Origin: Methylobacter sp.
Lineage (GTDB): Bacteria > Pseudomonadota > Gammaproteobacteria > Methylococcales > Methylomonadaceae
Direction: 5' to 3'
DNA length: 64,000 nucleotides
NCBI RefSeq assembly: GCF_004322395.1
Contig: NZ_SCTW01000100.1
Location: 1-64,000 of the forward strand
Of the stretch, positions 18,427-28,095 are shown one piece after another. The translations under genes were made by a program, and so were the position numbers. Under the pieces are notes generated by a model. It had not been told where the DNA came from. It saw only the letters and a list, made by a program, of their open reading frames with translations, and searched no databases. Positions within the stretch are counted from its first letter, which is position 1; each line of letters opens with the position of its first letter.

Positions 18427-19265
18427 GATCCTGATGCGCCTCCTCCGCCAAAGCGGCCACCGCCGCCACTCCATGAGCCGCCGCCACTACTTCCGCCAAA
18501 GCCGCCACCGTTAGACCAACCCCGTCCGCCCGTTGAACGAACTCCAACGATAAAAAAAACCATTAACCCAATAAATAACGCCACCGAAAAAGCTAATCCC
18601 ATAACCAGTGCAGCTACCAAACCACTACCCAAGCCCGCCAGCATACCGCCCATGACCCGTCCCATCATGACTGACAATGCAAAGCCCAAGATTAAACCGC
18701 CAATCAAAATGAACATAAAAGCCCCATCGCCCTGTGCTTCACTCAGTCCTTCCGATGGTGCGGGCAACGCCTCGCCCCCGATCAATCCAATTAACTGTGT
18801 AACCCCGGCATCAATGCCGCCCGCGTAGTCGCCATTCTTAAAATAGGGAGTAATAGTCTCAGAAATTATACGCTTGGCAACTGCATCCGGAATTACGCCC
18901 TCCAGACCATAGCCGACTTCCAGACGCAACTTTCGATCATCTTTCGCCACTATCAGGATGACACCGTCATCAACGCCTTTACGACCGATTTGCCATAAAT
19001 CTGCAACCTCTATGCCGAATTCTGCTATATCTTTAGGCTGAGTAGTCGGGACGATTAACACCGCAATCTGACTACCTTTTTGGGTTTCGAATGCAGCCAG
19101 CTTATTCTCCAGTGCCGCAACCTGCTCGGTGCTGAGTGTTGAGGTAAGATCGGTAACTCGACGCGATAACTCGGGAACGCCAACTATCGCCCAAGCCATC
19201 ATGCAAAACAACAGCAGTAAAAACCCGAATCCGTAACGGGCTCGGGGAAATATCGCTGGCAACAT
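18420..19265 (-). CDS. TPM domain membrane protein (YgcG-like)
   Basis: The 281-residue protein has an N-terminal membrane anchor or signal (about residues 10-27), a periplasmic TPM domain with the conserved RRVTDLTSTLS start and VGYGLEGVIPDA motif, two or more membrane helices near residues 180-230 and a Gly/Ser/Trp-rich tail ending in GGGGASGSW. The start is placed at MLPAIFP because it directly follows lemA (1-2 nt spacing). Order lemA-TPM-TPM indicates one operon. The tail type is common in YgcG proteins. Function is not established. Confidence 0.85.
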   Translation of the reverse strand: MLPAIFPRARYGFGFLLLLFCMMAWAIVGVPELSRRVTDLTSTLSTEQVAALENKLAAFETQKGSQIAVLIVPTTQPKDIAEFGIEVADLWQIGRKGVDDGVILIVAKDDRKLRLEVGYGLEGVIPDAVAKRIISETITPYFKNGDYAGGIDAGVTQLIGLIGGEALPAPSEGLSEAQGDGAFMFILIGGLILGFALSVMMGRVMGGMLAGLGSGLVAALVMGLAFSVALFIGLMVFFIVGVRSTGGRGWSNGGGFGGSSGGGSWSGGGGRFGGGGASGSW

Positions 19266-19266
19266 T

Positions 19267-19872
19267 CTAATGTCCGCCAGCCGGTGCAGGTGAGCCAAAG
19301 TCCACTGTGGGCGGCTTTGCAATCTCTTGTTCATTTTCTACGGTAAAGCTTGGCTTGGCTTTATGACCGAACATCATCGCAGTAAGATTGGTGGGGAACG
19401 AACGCACCGTAATATTGTATTCCTTGACCGCGGCAATATAACGGTTGCGCGCCACGGTAATACGGTTTTCCGTACCTTCCAGCTGCGCTTGCAAATCACG
19501 GAACAGACCATCGGCTTTCAGTTGCGGATAGTTTTCGGCCACGGCCAGCAGCCGTGAAATCGCACTGGTCATTTGCCCTTGAGCGGCAATAAACTTCTGG
19601 AACGCCTGCTCATCATTAACCAATTCTGGCGTGGCTTGCAACGATCCGACCTTGGAGCGAGCCTCGGTAACTTCGGTCAGCACATCCTTTTCGTGAGCGG
19701 CATAGCCTTTCACCACATTCACCAGATTAGGCACCAGATCGGCGCGGCGCTGGTATTGATTTAACACCTCTGCCCATGCCGCTTTAATGCTCTCGTCGCC
19801 GGACTGTAACGTGTTATAACCGCAGCCGGACAAAATAGTCATCATGAATAAAACAATCAGCCGTTTAAACAT
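19267..19872 (-). CDS. lemA: LemA family lipoprotein
   Basis: The 201-codon gene encodes a LemA protein: after an N-terminal signal, the lipobox LSGCGY places a lipid-modified Cys near residue 16, and the body is a long helical bundle with the conserved YQRRADLVPNLVNVVKGYA and RNRYIAAVKEYN segments. The ATG giving MFKRLIVLF is chosen because it begins the lipoprotein signal and has GAGG upstream; a longer frame runs to 19956. It opens the lemA-TPM-TPM operon. LemA function is poorly defined; it would sit in the outer or inner membrane periplasmic face. Confidence 0.88.
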   Translation of the reverse strand: MFKRLIVLFMMTILSGCGYNTLQSGDESIKAAWAEVLNQYQRRADLVPNLVNVVKGYAAHEKDVLTEVTEARSKVGSLQATPELVNDEQAFQKFIAAQGQMTSAISRLLAVAENYPQLKADGLFRDLQAQLEGTENRITVARNRYIAAVKEYNITVRSFPTNLTAMMFGHKAKPSFTVENEQEIAKPPTVDFGSPAPAGGH

Positions 19873-19983
19873 ATCAACCTCGCAGATTAGATTCCAAAAT
19901 TCAAGTCTGACCTTGTTCTCGAGCCTGCCATTTGCCCTAATCACGCTAGCCGGCAAATGGCATAAGCATAGTGGATGTGTTTT

Positions 19984-22110
19984 CTAAAAATTAAACCACC
20001 CCGAACCAAATGAAGTAGCGAAAACAAGACTGACTATAGTCATTAGTTTGATCAAAATATTCAAAGATGGGCCACTGGTGTCTTTAAACGGATCACCCAC
20101 CGTGTCGCCCACTACCGCAGCTTTATGAGAGTCGGAACCCTTTCCTCCGAATTGTCCTGTTTCAATCCATTTTTTCGCATTGTCCCAAGCGCCGCCGGCA
20201 TTTGCCATCATCACCGCCAGCAGGAAACCGGAAGACATAGTACCGACCAGCATGCCTGCGAGGGCTTCTTTACCCAAAACATGACCCACAATCAACGGTA
20301 CAACAACTGCCAATGTGCCGGGCAAGATCATTTCACGCAAAGCACTTTCGGTGCTGATACCGACGCAAGTCGCGTAATCTGGTTCTCCTGTACCGTCCAT
20401 CAAGCCCGGAATTTCGCGAAACTGGCGACGGACCTCTACAACAATCTCGTGAGCCGCTTTACCCACCGCCATCATGGTCAGCGCGGAAAACAAATAAGGC
20501 ATCATCGCGCCAATTAGGATACCCGGTAACATAGTAGGCCCTAAGATATTCAAATTGTCGATTTTTGCTGCCGTCACATAAGCGGCTAATAAGGCCAACG
20601 CTGTTAGTACAGCCGAGCCAATCGCAAAACCTTTACCGGTAGCAGCTGTAGTATTGCCCAAGCTATCCAGCGCGTCGGTGCGATGGCGCACTTCACTGGG
20701 CAAATGGCTCATTTCGGCAATGCCGCCCGCATTATCGGCGACCGGGCCGTAAGCATCCGTCGCCAAGGTAACACCCAAGGTGCTGAGCATACCCACGCCC
20801 GCCAGAGCTACCGCGTAAAGTCCGGCTGCAATAGTGCCGTCAGCCTTATGGCCCAGCCAGATACTCAGCAAGATAGACACAGCGACGATCAATACCGGGA
20901 ACACAGTACTCATCATACCGACTGCCAAGCCTTGGATAATGGTAGTCGCCGCACCTGTTTGGGTGGCGTGAGCAATGGCTTGCGTGGGTTTTTCAGTGTA
21001 AGCCGTATAGTATTCAGTCACATAGGCGATAGCGTTGCCCGCTACCAAACCGACCAGGATAACCAACCAATAATTAAAACTGATCCCCGAAATTAATATA
21101 GCAAGTAAAGAAAGCCCCAAAATGACCACCGAAGCCCCCCAAACTGAATGACGCAACGCTTTCAGCAAATCATCCAAACTGGCATTTTCGTCAATATTTA
21201 TTACATATTGCCCGATAAAACGGGTGATGCGGACCATTATGGAATCATCGGCATGTTCCGTCTGCTGTTGTTCATCGCCGGTTACCATATAAATACCAAA
21301 AAGACTGGCAATGATGCCGACAGCGGCAACCAAAAACGGCAGACCTATAAAAGCCGGGGATTTTGCACCCAATGCCGCACCCAAAGTTGCAGCAGCAATT
21401 ATCGAACCGCTATAACTTTCAAATAAGTCGGCACCCATACCCGCAACATCGCCGACATTATCGCCCACATTATCAGCAATGACGGCAGGATTGCGCGGAT
21501 CGTCTTCGGGGATGCCCTGTTCGACCTTACCGACCAGATCAGCGCCCACATCGGCAGCCTTGGTATAGATACCGCCGCCGACCCGTGCAAACAATGCAAT
21601 ACTGCTTGCACCAAAACCAAAGCCGGTAATATAGGTCAACTGATTCGGATTGCCGTTAAAGATCAAAAACAATACCGTCATACCGATAAGACTAAAGCTG
21701 ACCACCGCCATGCCCATAATCGAGCCGCTGCCGAAAGCAACACGCAAGCCTTCATGCAGATTACGGTCGGCTGCAGCGGCCGTCCTGACATTGGCGCGAA
21801 CCGCAACATACATCCCCAGATAGCCAGCGCCTGCCGATGCAATAGCGCCCACCACAAAACACAGCGCAGTCTGCCAATGTAAAAATGTCGAAATAATCGT
21901 AGCGACAATAGCCACAAAAATCGCAATAACGCGATATTCGCGCGATAAAAAAGCTGCTGATCCTTCTTGAATAGCCTTTGCAATGGCTTGCATCGTTTCA
22001 TTACCTTGGTCATAAGCAAGAATACGCCGCAATTCCCATATCACGAATGCGCCTCCTGCAATACCCATCAATAATGCGATGACAACTGATGCAGATGTTG
22101 GAAACATCAT
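19984..22110 (-). CDS. hppA: Membrane-bound ion-translocating pyrophosphatase
   Basis: The 708-residue protein is a vacuolar-type pyrophosphatase with about 16 membrane helices, hydrolysing pyrophosphate to pump H+ or Na+. The substrate loops are clear: [21 protein letters not shown] leading to [20 protein letters not shown], and [16 protein letters not shown] near the C-terminus. The segment [11 protein letters not shown] has Ala where K+-independent enzymes have Lys, so it should be the K+-dependent type; whether it moves Na+ or H+ cannot be decided here. It may recover energy from the pyrophosphate made in biosynthesis. It stands alone upstream of the lemA operon. Confidence 0.95.
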   Translation of the reverse strand: MMFPTSASVVIALLMGIAGGAFVIWELRRILAYDQGNETMQAIAKAIQEGSAAFLSREYRVIAIFVAIVATIISTFLHWQTALCFVVGAIASAGAGYLGMYVAVRANVRTAAAADRNLHEGLRVAFGSGSIMGMAVVSFSLIGMTVLFLIFNGNPNQLTYITGFGFGASSIALFARVGGGIYTKAADVGADLVGKVEQGIPEDDPRNPAVIADNVGDNVGDVAGMGADLFESYSGSIIAAATLGAALGAKSPAFIGLPFLVAAVGIIASLFGIYMVTGDEQQQTEHADDSIMVRITRFIGQYVINIDENASLDDLLKALRHSVWGASVVILGLSLLAILISGISFNYWLVILVGLVAGNAIAYVTEYYTAYTEKPTQAIAHATQTGAATTIIQGLAVGMMSTVFPVLIVAVSILLSIWLGHKADGTIAAGLYAVALAGVGMLSTLGVTLATDAYGPVADNAGGIAEMSHLPSEVRHRTDALDSLGNTTAATGKGFAIGSAVLTALALLAAYVTAAKIDNLNILGPTMLPGILIGAMMPYLFSALTMMAVGKAAHEIVVEVRRQFREIPGLMDGTGEPDYATCVGISTESALREMILPGTLAVVVPLIVGHVLGKEALAGMLVGTMSSGFLLAVMMANAGGAWDNAKKWIETGQFGGKGSDSHKAAVVGDTVGDPFKDTSGPSLNILIKLMTIVSLVFATSFGSGWFNF

Positions 22111-22222
22111 AACTTCCTCTCCTCTTTAATTGATTTGACTAAGCCCATAAGAGCCCGCCATTTTTTATTATTTATTCAGCTATCGCACACAATTGTACAG
22201 CCGTCGCTATTAGAAACGGCAT

Positions 22223-22705
22223 TTACGCAAGACGCAACTTTTTAAGTTTAGCACACGCCTCTCCCCCTTCAATGTCCGGAATTATTCTTAATTCCAATGC
22301 CTTCAATTGCTTAAGCTTGGCATGATAATGCTCGATTTCGCATGTAGTGTTTGGCGGGCTGAAATGATACTGCTGTCGCAAAATCTCCTGATAGATATTT
22401 TCTTTATCCATCAACCAAAGCAGGACAAATTCTTGGGTGCGAGACTGTTGCTGCTCATCGAACCTTAAAACGATATGCTCTATAGTCCGAGGTTGATCAA
22501 AAACGATACGGATTATTTGCTCGCCGGCGCTTGCCGCCACCCATCCTGAATCCGAGTCTCCGTTCAACAATAGGGCTGACTCAACAGGATGTTCCTGACA
22601 CTCCGAAGTAAACTCTACTTGTGCAAGATGCTCCAAATCCAGAAAATTCAGATCGGAAATTGGAGGCTTCTCAACAGCTTGGTCGATCATTATTTTACGC
22701 ATCAT
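22223..22705 (-). CDS. Conserved hypothetical protein, discoidin-like fold suspected
   Basis: This 160-residue protein has no signal peptide or membrane segment. The stretch from residue 40 (ESALLLNGDSDSGWVAASAGEQIIRIVFDQPRTIEHIVLRF, given in parts here only as landmarks GDSDSGW and IVFDQPRTIEHIVLRF) and the late LKALELRIIPDIEGG resemble F5/8 type C or galactose-binding-like beta sandwiches. An AGGAG stands 5 nt before the first ATG. It is monocistronic, about 110 nt upstream of hppA. The function is unknown; the fold is an inference from pattern only. Confidence 0.7.
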   Translation of the reverse strand: MMRKIMIDQAVEKPPISDLNFLDLEHLAQVEFTSECQEHPVESALLLNGDSDSGWVAASAGEQIIRIVFDQPRTIEHIVLRFDEQQQSRTQEFVLLWLMDKENIYQEILRQQYHFSPPNTTCEIEHYHAKLKQLKALELRIIPDIEGGEACAKLKKLRLA

Positions 22706-23123
22706 TAATCTCCTGTTGCAGTGTGCAGAGCCATTTGAGGCTTGACGCCCCTATCTCAGAAAACAGTGTAAACCTCCGTTAACTGATAGTGAAAGAAGTA
22801 TTAGTACGGATGAAAACCAAATGAACAAACGAAATGAAGTTAAATTAACACTTGCATAGCTTATTACTTCCGGGTCTGGGCGCGCCAAAGTTTATGATTT
22901 CCTCTACTACAAAATACTCAAATCAATGTAATAAAAAACCGCGCTCTGAAGATTCCATAACATAAGTATTTCCCCATATAATTGGGCAGTTAAACTCACA
23001 CAAGGAAATTTGGTTGTACCTTATCTGCTGCATATCTTACAATCCTATTGGGTGGGCAGTAAGGTATTGGGCTATTTAAGTTCCCCTCACATTAATAACA
23101 TTAAATAACATTTGGAGTATGGT
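22706..23123. other. Intergenic region upstream of the diheme peroxidase gene
   Basis: About 415 bp separate two divergent genes. I see no coding potential, RNA gene or clear repeat. It must hold the promoters of both genes, but no convincing -35/-10 pair stands out. GGAG at 23114-23117 is the ribosome binding site of the peroxidase gene. Confidence 0.4.
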
Positions 23124-24128
23124 ATGTTTAAAATTCGTTCTCTGGTTACCGCGTTGGCGTTAGCAAGTTCAGTTTCGGTGGCTTCGGCTTGGGAGGCTTT
23201 ACCGACACAGGTTGATGCACCTGCTGACAATCCTACTACTGCGGCTAAAGTCGAGTTAGGTCAAATGCTGTATCATGATCCGCGTTTGTCTTCTACCGGT
23301 ACAGTTTCCTGTTCTTCTTGTCATAACACCATGCTGGGCGGTGAAGATAATAGACCAAATTCTATGGGCGTTAATGGGCAAACGGGCGGACGTAGTGCAC
23401 CGACAGTCTGGAATTCCGCGTTTAATACCGTCCAGTTTTGGGACGGCAGAGCGGCAAGCCTGGAAGCACAGGCAGCAGGCCCCGTAACTAACCCTATTGA
23501 AATGGGCATGAAAAGCTGGGATGACGTAGTAGCTCGTTTGAAAGCGATTGAAGGTTATCAGCAGGCGTTTGAGCAAGCTTTCGGTAAGGATTCAATTTCC
23601 AAAGACAATGCAACCAAAGCGATCGCGGCTTACGAAAGAACCTTGATTACGCCAAACAGCCCTTATGACAAGTACGTAGGCGGCGATAAGTCGGCTTTAT
23701 CGGCGCAACAAGTTCGCGGCATGGAAAAAGTTGCGGAATTGGGTTGTACAAATTGCCATAGCGGCCCGGCGTTTAACGGTCCGGGTATGTTCCAGAAGTT
23801 TCCTGTGATTCCAAATGGCTATTTTGAAGCGCAATATCATATCAGCAAGGATAAAGGTTTAGCGGAAGTCAGCAAAAATCCGGCTGATGAGCATTTATTT
23901 AAAGTGCCTACTTTGCGAAACGTCGCTTTGACTGCGCCTTATTTCCACAACGGCTCGGTTAAAACGCTGGATAAAGCGGTAACATTGATGGCCAAGCTGC
24001 AATTGGGCAAGGATTTAACCAAAGAGGAAGTTGCGGATATTGTGGCTTTTTTGAATGGTTTGACCGGCGAGTTTCCTAAACAAAAAATGCCGGCTTTGCC
24101 AGCCACACCGGATTCTACTTTTAACTAA
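23124..24128 (+). CDS. Diheme cytochrome c peroxidase
   Basis: The 334-residue periplasmic protein has a signal peptide ending at ASA (about residue 22), and two CxxCH heme sites: CSSCH near residue 68 and CTNCH near residue 211. The LGQMLYHDPRLSSTGTVSC start and the GPMxNPxEM-like PVTNPIEMGM segment mark the bacterial CCP/MauG family. It should reduce hydrogen peroxide with electrons from a c-type cytochrome or copper protein. The start is placed at ATG 23124 with GGAG upstream. The gene is monocistronic and ends in an intrinsic terminator. Confidence 0.93.
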   Translation: MFKIRSLVTALALASSVSVASAWEALPTQVDAPADNPTTAAKVELGQMLYHDPRLSSTGTVSCSSCHNTMLGGEDNRPNSMGVNGQTGGRSAPTVWNSAFNTVQFWDGRAASLEAQAAGPVTNPIEMGMKSWDDVVARLKAIEGYQQAFEQAFGKDSISKDNATKAIAAYERTLITPNSPYDKYVGGDKSALSAQQVRGMEKVAELGCTNCHSGPAFNGPGMFQKFPVIPNGYFEAQYHISKDKGLAEVSKNPADEHLFKVPTLRNVALTAPYFHNGSVKTLDKAVTLMAKLQLGKDLTKEEVADIVAFLNGLTGEFPKQKMPALPATPDSTFN

Positions 24129-24171
24129 GCTTGACTTGAGAGCGGCCAACGTCGCCACTATAAGTAAATTT

Positions 24172-24197
24172 AGGGAGCTTTTTAGCTCCCTTTTTTT
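24172..24197 (+). terminator. Intrinsic terminator of the peroxidase gene
   Basis: AGGGAGCT and AGCTCCCT (24172-24179, 24184-24191) form a stem with a four-base T loop, followed by seven T. It ends transcription 45-70 nt after the peroxidase stop codon and just before the convergent next gene's stop. Confidence 0.85.
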
Positions 24198-25530
24198 ATT
24201 CTGCGTTATAAATAGGCATGGCTAGAATCCGCTCATCAATCTGCTTCGAGATCTCCTGATAAACGGGGCTGTTTATCGATTCAAAACGTTGTTTAAAGTC
24301 GGCCTCATTCATGTGTTCAGGAAGATATCTGGGGTCCGGCATAAAATCGCTGTAATCTTTTATCTCGGACATGGCTTTTTGCATTTTCCGTGCATTTTCC
24401 GGTGATGATGTTGCCATTTCGCCAAAACGTGTGCCTGCTTTATCGGCAGCTAAGTCGATAAAACTGAAACCGCTGCCGCCGTGTGCGTCGCTTAGCTCTT
24501 TTTCTTCACCCGCAATCTGCGCTGCTTGCTTATTTACCGATGCGGTAAGCGCGGCCGAACCTATAAAATGTTGAGCAAGATCTATGCGTTTATATAAGAA
24601 AGCAGAATATTGCTGTCCGGTTGCCGGCGCAGATTCAGGTGTGGACAGGAGTTTTTTGGTCTCCTTTTTATTGACGTAGTCGTTGATCGCGGAAATAACA
24701 ACCCTGTTTTCATCAATAGCGTTTTCCAGTGTAGAGCGCTGGTAAGCCAGCTCGAACAACGGACGCAACAGTTCCGCAAGCGACAATCGCCATGCCGGAT
24801 CGTGTTTGGCAACGATTTCGGCCAATTTTTGCTGATAAATGTTCAGCGTAGCGTTGTCGCCTGTATGAGTCAGGAAGTTTCGCGCCTGAATCAATGTATC
24901 CTTATTCGGATAGTAAGTAATGGTGAGCTTTTGCGTGTCGATTTTAACCGATTTGATGGGCCGGGTTGCCAGGATGAAATATTCATTCAACGATGAATGC
25001 TGAATAACGGTATCAATAACAAAGGCAGCCAGTCTCGCCGGTAACAATAACTTTCCGGCTTTAAATTTGGTTATGACCGGAAGATCATTATTTTCAGCAT
25101 TACCTAATCTAAAGCTGATGTTTAAATATTTACCAATACTATTTTCCGGCAAAGTTATGGTAACTTCGAACCTCAACTTGTTGTTTTTCAGTTCGATAAG
25201 AGCGGCGCTTTTACTATACCGGTTTAACAAATAATTGCCGGCAAGATTCAGGTCGGCCTCGGTTAATTCAATGATACCAATTTCATCAGGCTTAGTTTTG
25301 GAACCTTCATGCAGAATTTTTTTTGCCCTGACCAGATCGTCACGCGTCGGCGACCATCCCACTTCAAGGTCGGGTTTATCGCCAACGCCGAAAAACACCA
25401 GCATGATGCTTAAGATGACTAATACACCAATGCAATACAACAAAAGACGTACGACGACTTGGATGTAGGGAACAAACCAATGCATAAAGCGGTTGTCGAA
25501 TAAAGTTTTCATCAATTGATGCTTAGACAA
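24196..25530 (-). CDS. Conserved hypothetical inner-membrane-anchored protein
   Basis: The 444-residue protein is not recognised. It has one hydrophobic segment at about residues 25-47 and a large region after it, probably periplasmic, which is rich in polar residues and contains an SLAELLRPLFELAYQRS helix and a late GGSGFSFIDLAADKAGTRFGE stretch reminiscent of domains in other uncharacterised proteins. It begins inside the last codons of ppx (8-nt overlap), so the two are cotranscribed; an alternative start at ATG 25512 would leave no overlap. The coupling suggests a role related to polyphosphate or stress response, but this is context only. Confidence 0.8.
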   Translation of the reverse strand: MSKHQLMKTLFDNRFMHWFVPYIQVVVRLLLYCIGVLVILSIMLVFFGVGDKPDLEVGWSPTRDDLVRAKKILHEGSKTKPDEIGIIELTEADLNLAGNYLLNRYSKSAALIELKNNKLRFEVTITLPENSIGKYLNISFRLGNAENNDLPVITKFKAGKLLLPARLAAFVIDTVIQHSSLNEYFILATRPIKSVKIDTQKLTITYYPNKDTLIQARNFLTHTGDNATLNIYQQKLAEIVAKHDPAWRLSLAELLRPLFELAYQRSTLENAIDENRVVISAINDYVNKKETKKLLSTPESAPATGQQYSAFLYKRIDLAQHFIGSAALTASVNKQAAQIAGEEKELSDAHGGSGFSFIDLAADKAGTRFGEMATSSPENARKMQKAMSEIKDYSDFMPDPRYLPEHMNEADFKQRFESINSPVYQEISKQIDERILAMPIYNAE

Positions 25531-27022
25531 ATTCGAGTTTAAATCCTGCCGATTTTAAATAATCAGCTTCTTGAATTAAATCGGCATGAGTCAGCGGCGC
25601 CTGTGCCAGCCAATAGTCAGGAAACTGTAAGCGGATTTTTGGCTTTGTTAGCGATATTTTAAAATCGGGCAAATTATGCTGCTGGCGATTGCGGTGCAAC
25701 AACACTGCCAGCCGTAGAATTACGGTCAGAATGGGGGCGTCAACATTCCACGGAGACGGTAATTTATTAAAATGAGCTCGCAAGAATTTACGTCGATGCG
25801 ATTTTACGATGATTGCCAATAAAATTTGGTCTTGCCTGGAGAAACCGGCAAAGTCGCCGTTTTCAATAATATAAGCGCTGTGTTTATGGTATTGGCCGTG
25901 AGCGATGTCATGCCCTATCTCATGCAGGTCCGCAGCCCAGTTTAAAAACTGAACAACATGTTCGTGGTTCGGCCCGCAGAAATCATCGCCTAATTGATCA
26001 AGCATGTAGCTAATAGTCTGTTTAATACGGGCAGTCTGTTCTTTATCGATATGGTAACGATCCGCTAAACCCTGCACGGTTGCCGAGCGAATATCATGAT
26101 CGTAAAGCCGGCCCAGCAAGTCCTGGATAAGCCCTTCCCTCAACGCCCCGTCAGAAACGGTCATTTGCTGAATGCCCAAGCTTTTGAAAGTAGCGTAGAG
26201 GATCGCTACACCGCCGGGAAATACAGGGAGACGCTCAGGATCGAGTTCCGGCAAGTTAAGGTCATTAATATGACTGCATTGGTTAATATGGGCGACCAGT
26301 TGCTCCAGTCCTTCCCGGGTGATACCGTTATTGCTCCAGTTTTTGACTTGAAGAACCTTATCAATAGCTTTTAAACTGCCTGATGCGCCGATGGCTTCGC
26401 CCCAGTTCTCACGCTGAAATTGTTTCTGGATCGGTTCAAGCTGTTGTTCTGCGAACAAGGTTGCCTGAGTGAATGCATTTTTGGATAGCTTACCATCTTT
26501 AAAAAAGTCGTTACTTACCAATACGCAACCCATCGGCGTACTTTCTTTTATTATGGGCGTGTCGCCTGAACCAATGATGTATTCGGTGCTGCCGCCGCCT
26601 ATGTCCATAACCAACCGTAAATTGGCATTGCTGCCCAGACTGTGCGCAACCCCTTGATAAATTAAGCGGGCCTCTTCGATGCCTGAAATGATATGGATAG
26701 GATGGTTGAGCGCTTTTTCAGCTTTTTCCAAAAACTGCTGGGAGTTTTTAGCTTGGCGCAAAGCACTGGTGCCGACCACCCTGACGCTTTCCGGCGGAAA
26801 GTTCCGGATTCTCTGTCCGAAACGCTCCAGGCAGCCTAAAGCTCTTTCCTGGGTATCGGCATCGAGGTAATTCTTTTTGTCCAGGCCGGATGCAAGCCTG
26901 ACCATTTCTTTAAGTCGGTCGAGAGTTTGCAAGTTTCCATTAGTTAAGCTGCAAACAATCATGTGGAAACTGTTAGAGCCCAAGTCAACGGCGGCAACGA
27001 TTTCGGGAGGTTTCTTCGGCAC
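25523..27022 (-). CDS. ppx: Exopolyphosphatase / guanosine pentaphosphate phosphatase
   Basis: The 499-residue protein belongs to the Ppx/GppA family, which releases phosphate from polyphosphate or converts pppGpp to ppGpp. The ASKHA-type motifs are VDLGSNSFHMIVC at residue 10, the central DIGGGSTEYIIG near 142 and EEARLIYQG just before it; the C-terminal half carries an HD-like segment (HEIGHDIAHGQYHKHS). Length fits Ppx. Ppx and GppA cannot be separated by eye. It is transcribed towards an overlapping membrane protein gene and is divergent from the ABC exporter. Confidence 0.92.
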   Translation of the reverse strand: MPKKPPEIVAAVDLGSNSFHMIVCSLTNGNLQTLDRLKEMVRLASGLDKKNYLDADTQERALGCLERFGQRIRNFPPESVRVVGTSALRQAKNSQQFLEKAEKALNHPIHIISGIEEARLIYQGVAHSLGSNANLRLVMDIGGGSTEYIIGSGDTPIIKESTPMGCVLVSNDFFKDGKLSKNAFTQATLFAEQQLEPIQKQFQRENWGEAIGASGSLKAIDKVLQVKNWSNNGITREGLEQLVAHINQCSHINDLNLPELDPERLPVFPGGVAILYATFKSLGIQQMTVSDGALREGLIQDLLGRLYDHDIRSATVQGLADRYHIDKEQTARIKQTISYMLDQLGDDFCGPNHEHVVQFLNWAADLHEIGHDIAHGQYHKHSAYIIENGDFAGFSRQDQILLAIIVKSHRRKFLRAHFNKLPSPWNVDAPILTVILRLAVLLHRNRQQHNLPDFKISLTKPKIRLQFPDYWLAQAPLTHADLIQEADYLKSAGFKLEFV

Positions 27023-27070
27023 GAGTTATCCAGTTTTGTCTATGAAGCGTGTTAATATCTGATAAAATTG

Positions 27071-27123
27071 TGGGCTGGAATTTATTCGCGTTGCCGCTAT
27101 AAACGCGAATAAATTCGCGCCCA
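27071..27123. repeat. Palindromic repeat with GCGAATAAATTCGC-type core
   Basis: The arms GGAATTTATTCGCGTT and AACGCGAATAAATTC form a near-perfect inverted repeat (about 19 of 21 positions) with an 8-nt loop. It sits in the divergent gap between ppx and the ABC transporter. I know similar phrases as dispersed repeats in methanotroph genomes, though that is from memory. Confidence 0.6.
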
Positions 27124-27165
27124 CTTTAACTTATTTAAAGGCTTCCGTTAAGTGTTAGTTTCAGC

Positions 27166-28095
27166 ATGAATGCATTATCCCTGCGTAATCTAAAAAAAAC
27201 CTACAATAATGGCCTTGAGGCCTTAAAAGGTATTGATCTGGATGTTGAGGCCGGCGATTTTTTTGCCTTGCTGGGCCCGAATGGCGCCGGAAAGTCAACC
27301 GCTATCGGCATCATCAGCTCATTGATCAATGAAACAAGCGGTTCGGTCAGCATCTTCGGCCATGATTTAAGGCGTGAGCGGGAAAAAGCCAAAAGCTGCA
27401 TCGGCCTGGTTCCTCAGGAAGTTAACTTTAACCAATTCGACACCGTCAAAAACATTTTACTCAACCAAGCCGGTTATTACGGCACGCCGCGTAAACTCGC
27501 CCTGCAGCGCACCGAGTACTGCCTTAAACAAATGGATTTGTGGGATAAGCGCGACACTGTTTCCAGACGCTTGTCAGGCGGCATGAAGCGAAGGGTCATG
27601 ATAGCCAGAGCTTTAGTACATGCGCCCAAGCTGTTGATTCTTGACGAACCAACTGCCGGCGTCGATATAGAAATACGCCGTTCCATGTGGAAAATGATGC
27701 AGGAAGTCAATCAGCAAGGCACGACTATCATTCTAACCACTCACTATCTGGAAGAAGCGGAAAGCCTATGCCGCAATATCGCGATTATTAATCATGGACG
27801 GATTGTTGAAAATTCCGATATGGCAGGCTTGCTGGCAAGGCTGCATGTGGAGCATTTTGTATTGGATCTGGCGCACCCGATTGCTGCGGCGCCTGTGATC
27901 GAAGGCTGCCAGATTGAGCGAATAACTGATAGGACGCTTAATGTCGCGATACCTAAAGAACACGGGCTTAACAAGCTGTTCAGTCAATTAACCGCACAGA
28001 ATATCGAAGTTATTAGCTTAAAAAACAAGACTAACCGGCTGGAACAGTTATTTATGGATTTGATAGATTCAAACCCAACAGGTGATAAACGATGA
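27166..28095 (+). CDS. ABC transporter ATP-binding protein (DrrA/NodI type)
   Basis: The 309-residue ATPase has the Walker A GPNGAGKST near residue 40, signature LSGGMKRR near 138, Walker B LLILDEPTAGVD near 158 and a switch histidine in LTTHYLEEAE. It resembles DrrA/NodI/CcmA-type exporters. It overlaps the permease gene by 4 nt, giving a two-gene exporter. The substrate is unknown; NodIJ-like pairs export lipo-oligosaccharides in rhizobia, but other members carry drugs or polysaccharide. Confidence 0.92.
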   Translation: MNALSLRNLKKTYNNGLEALKGIDLDVEAGDFFALLGPNGAGKSTAIGIISSLINETSGSVSIFGHDLRREREKAKSCIGLVPQEVNFNQFDTVKNILLNQAGYYGTPRKLALQRTEYCLKQMDLWDKRDTVSRRLSGGMKRRVMIARALVHAPKLLILDEPTAGVDIEIRRSMWKMMQEVNQQGTTIILTTHYLEEAESLCRNIAIINHGRIVENSDMAGLLARLHVEHFVLDLAHPIAAAPVIEGCQIERITDRTLNVAIPKEHGLNKLFSQLTAQNIEVISLKNKTNRLEQLFMDLIDSNPTGDKR

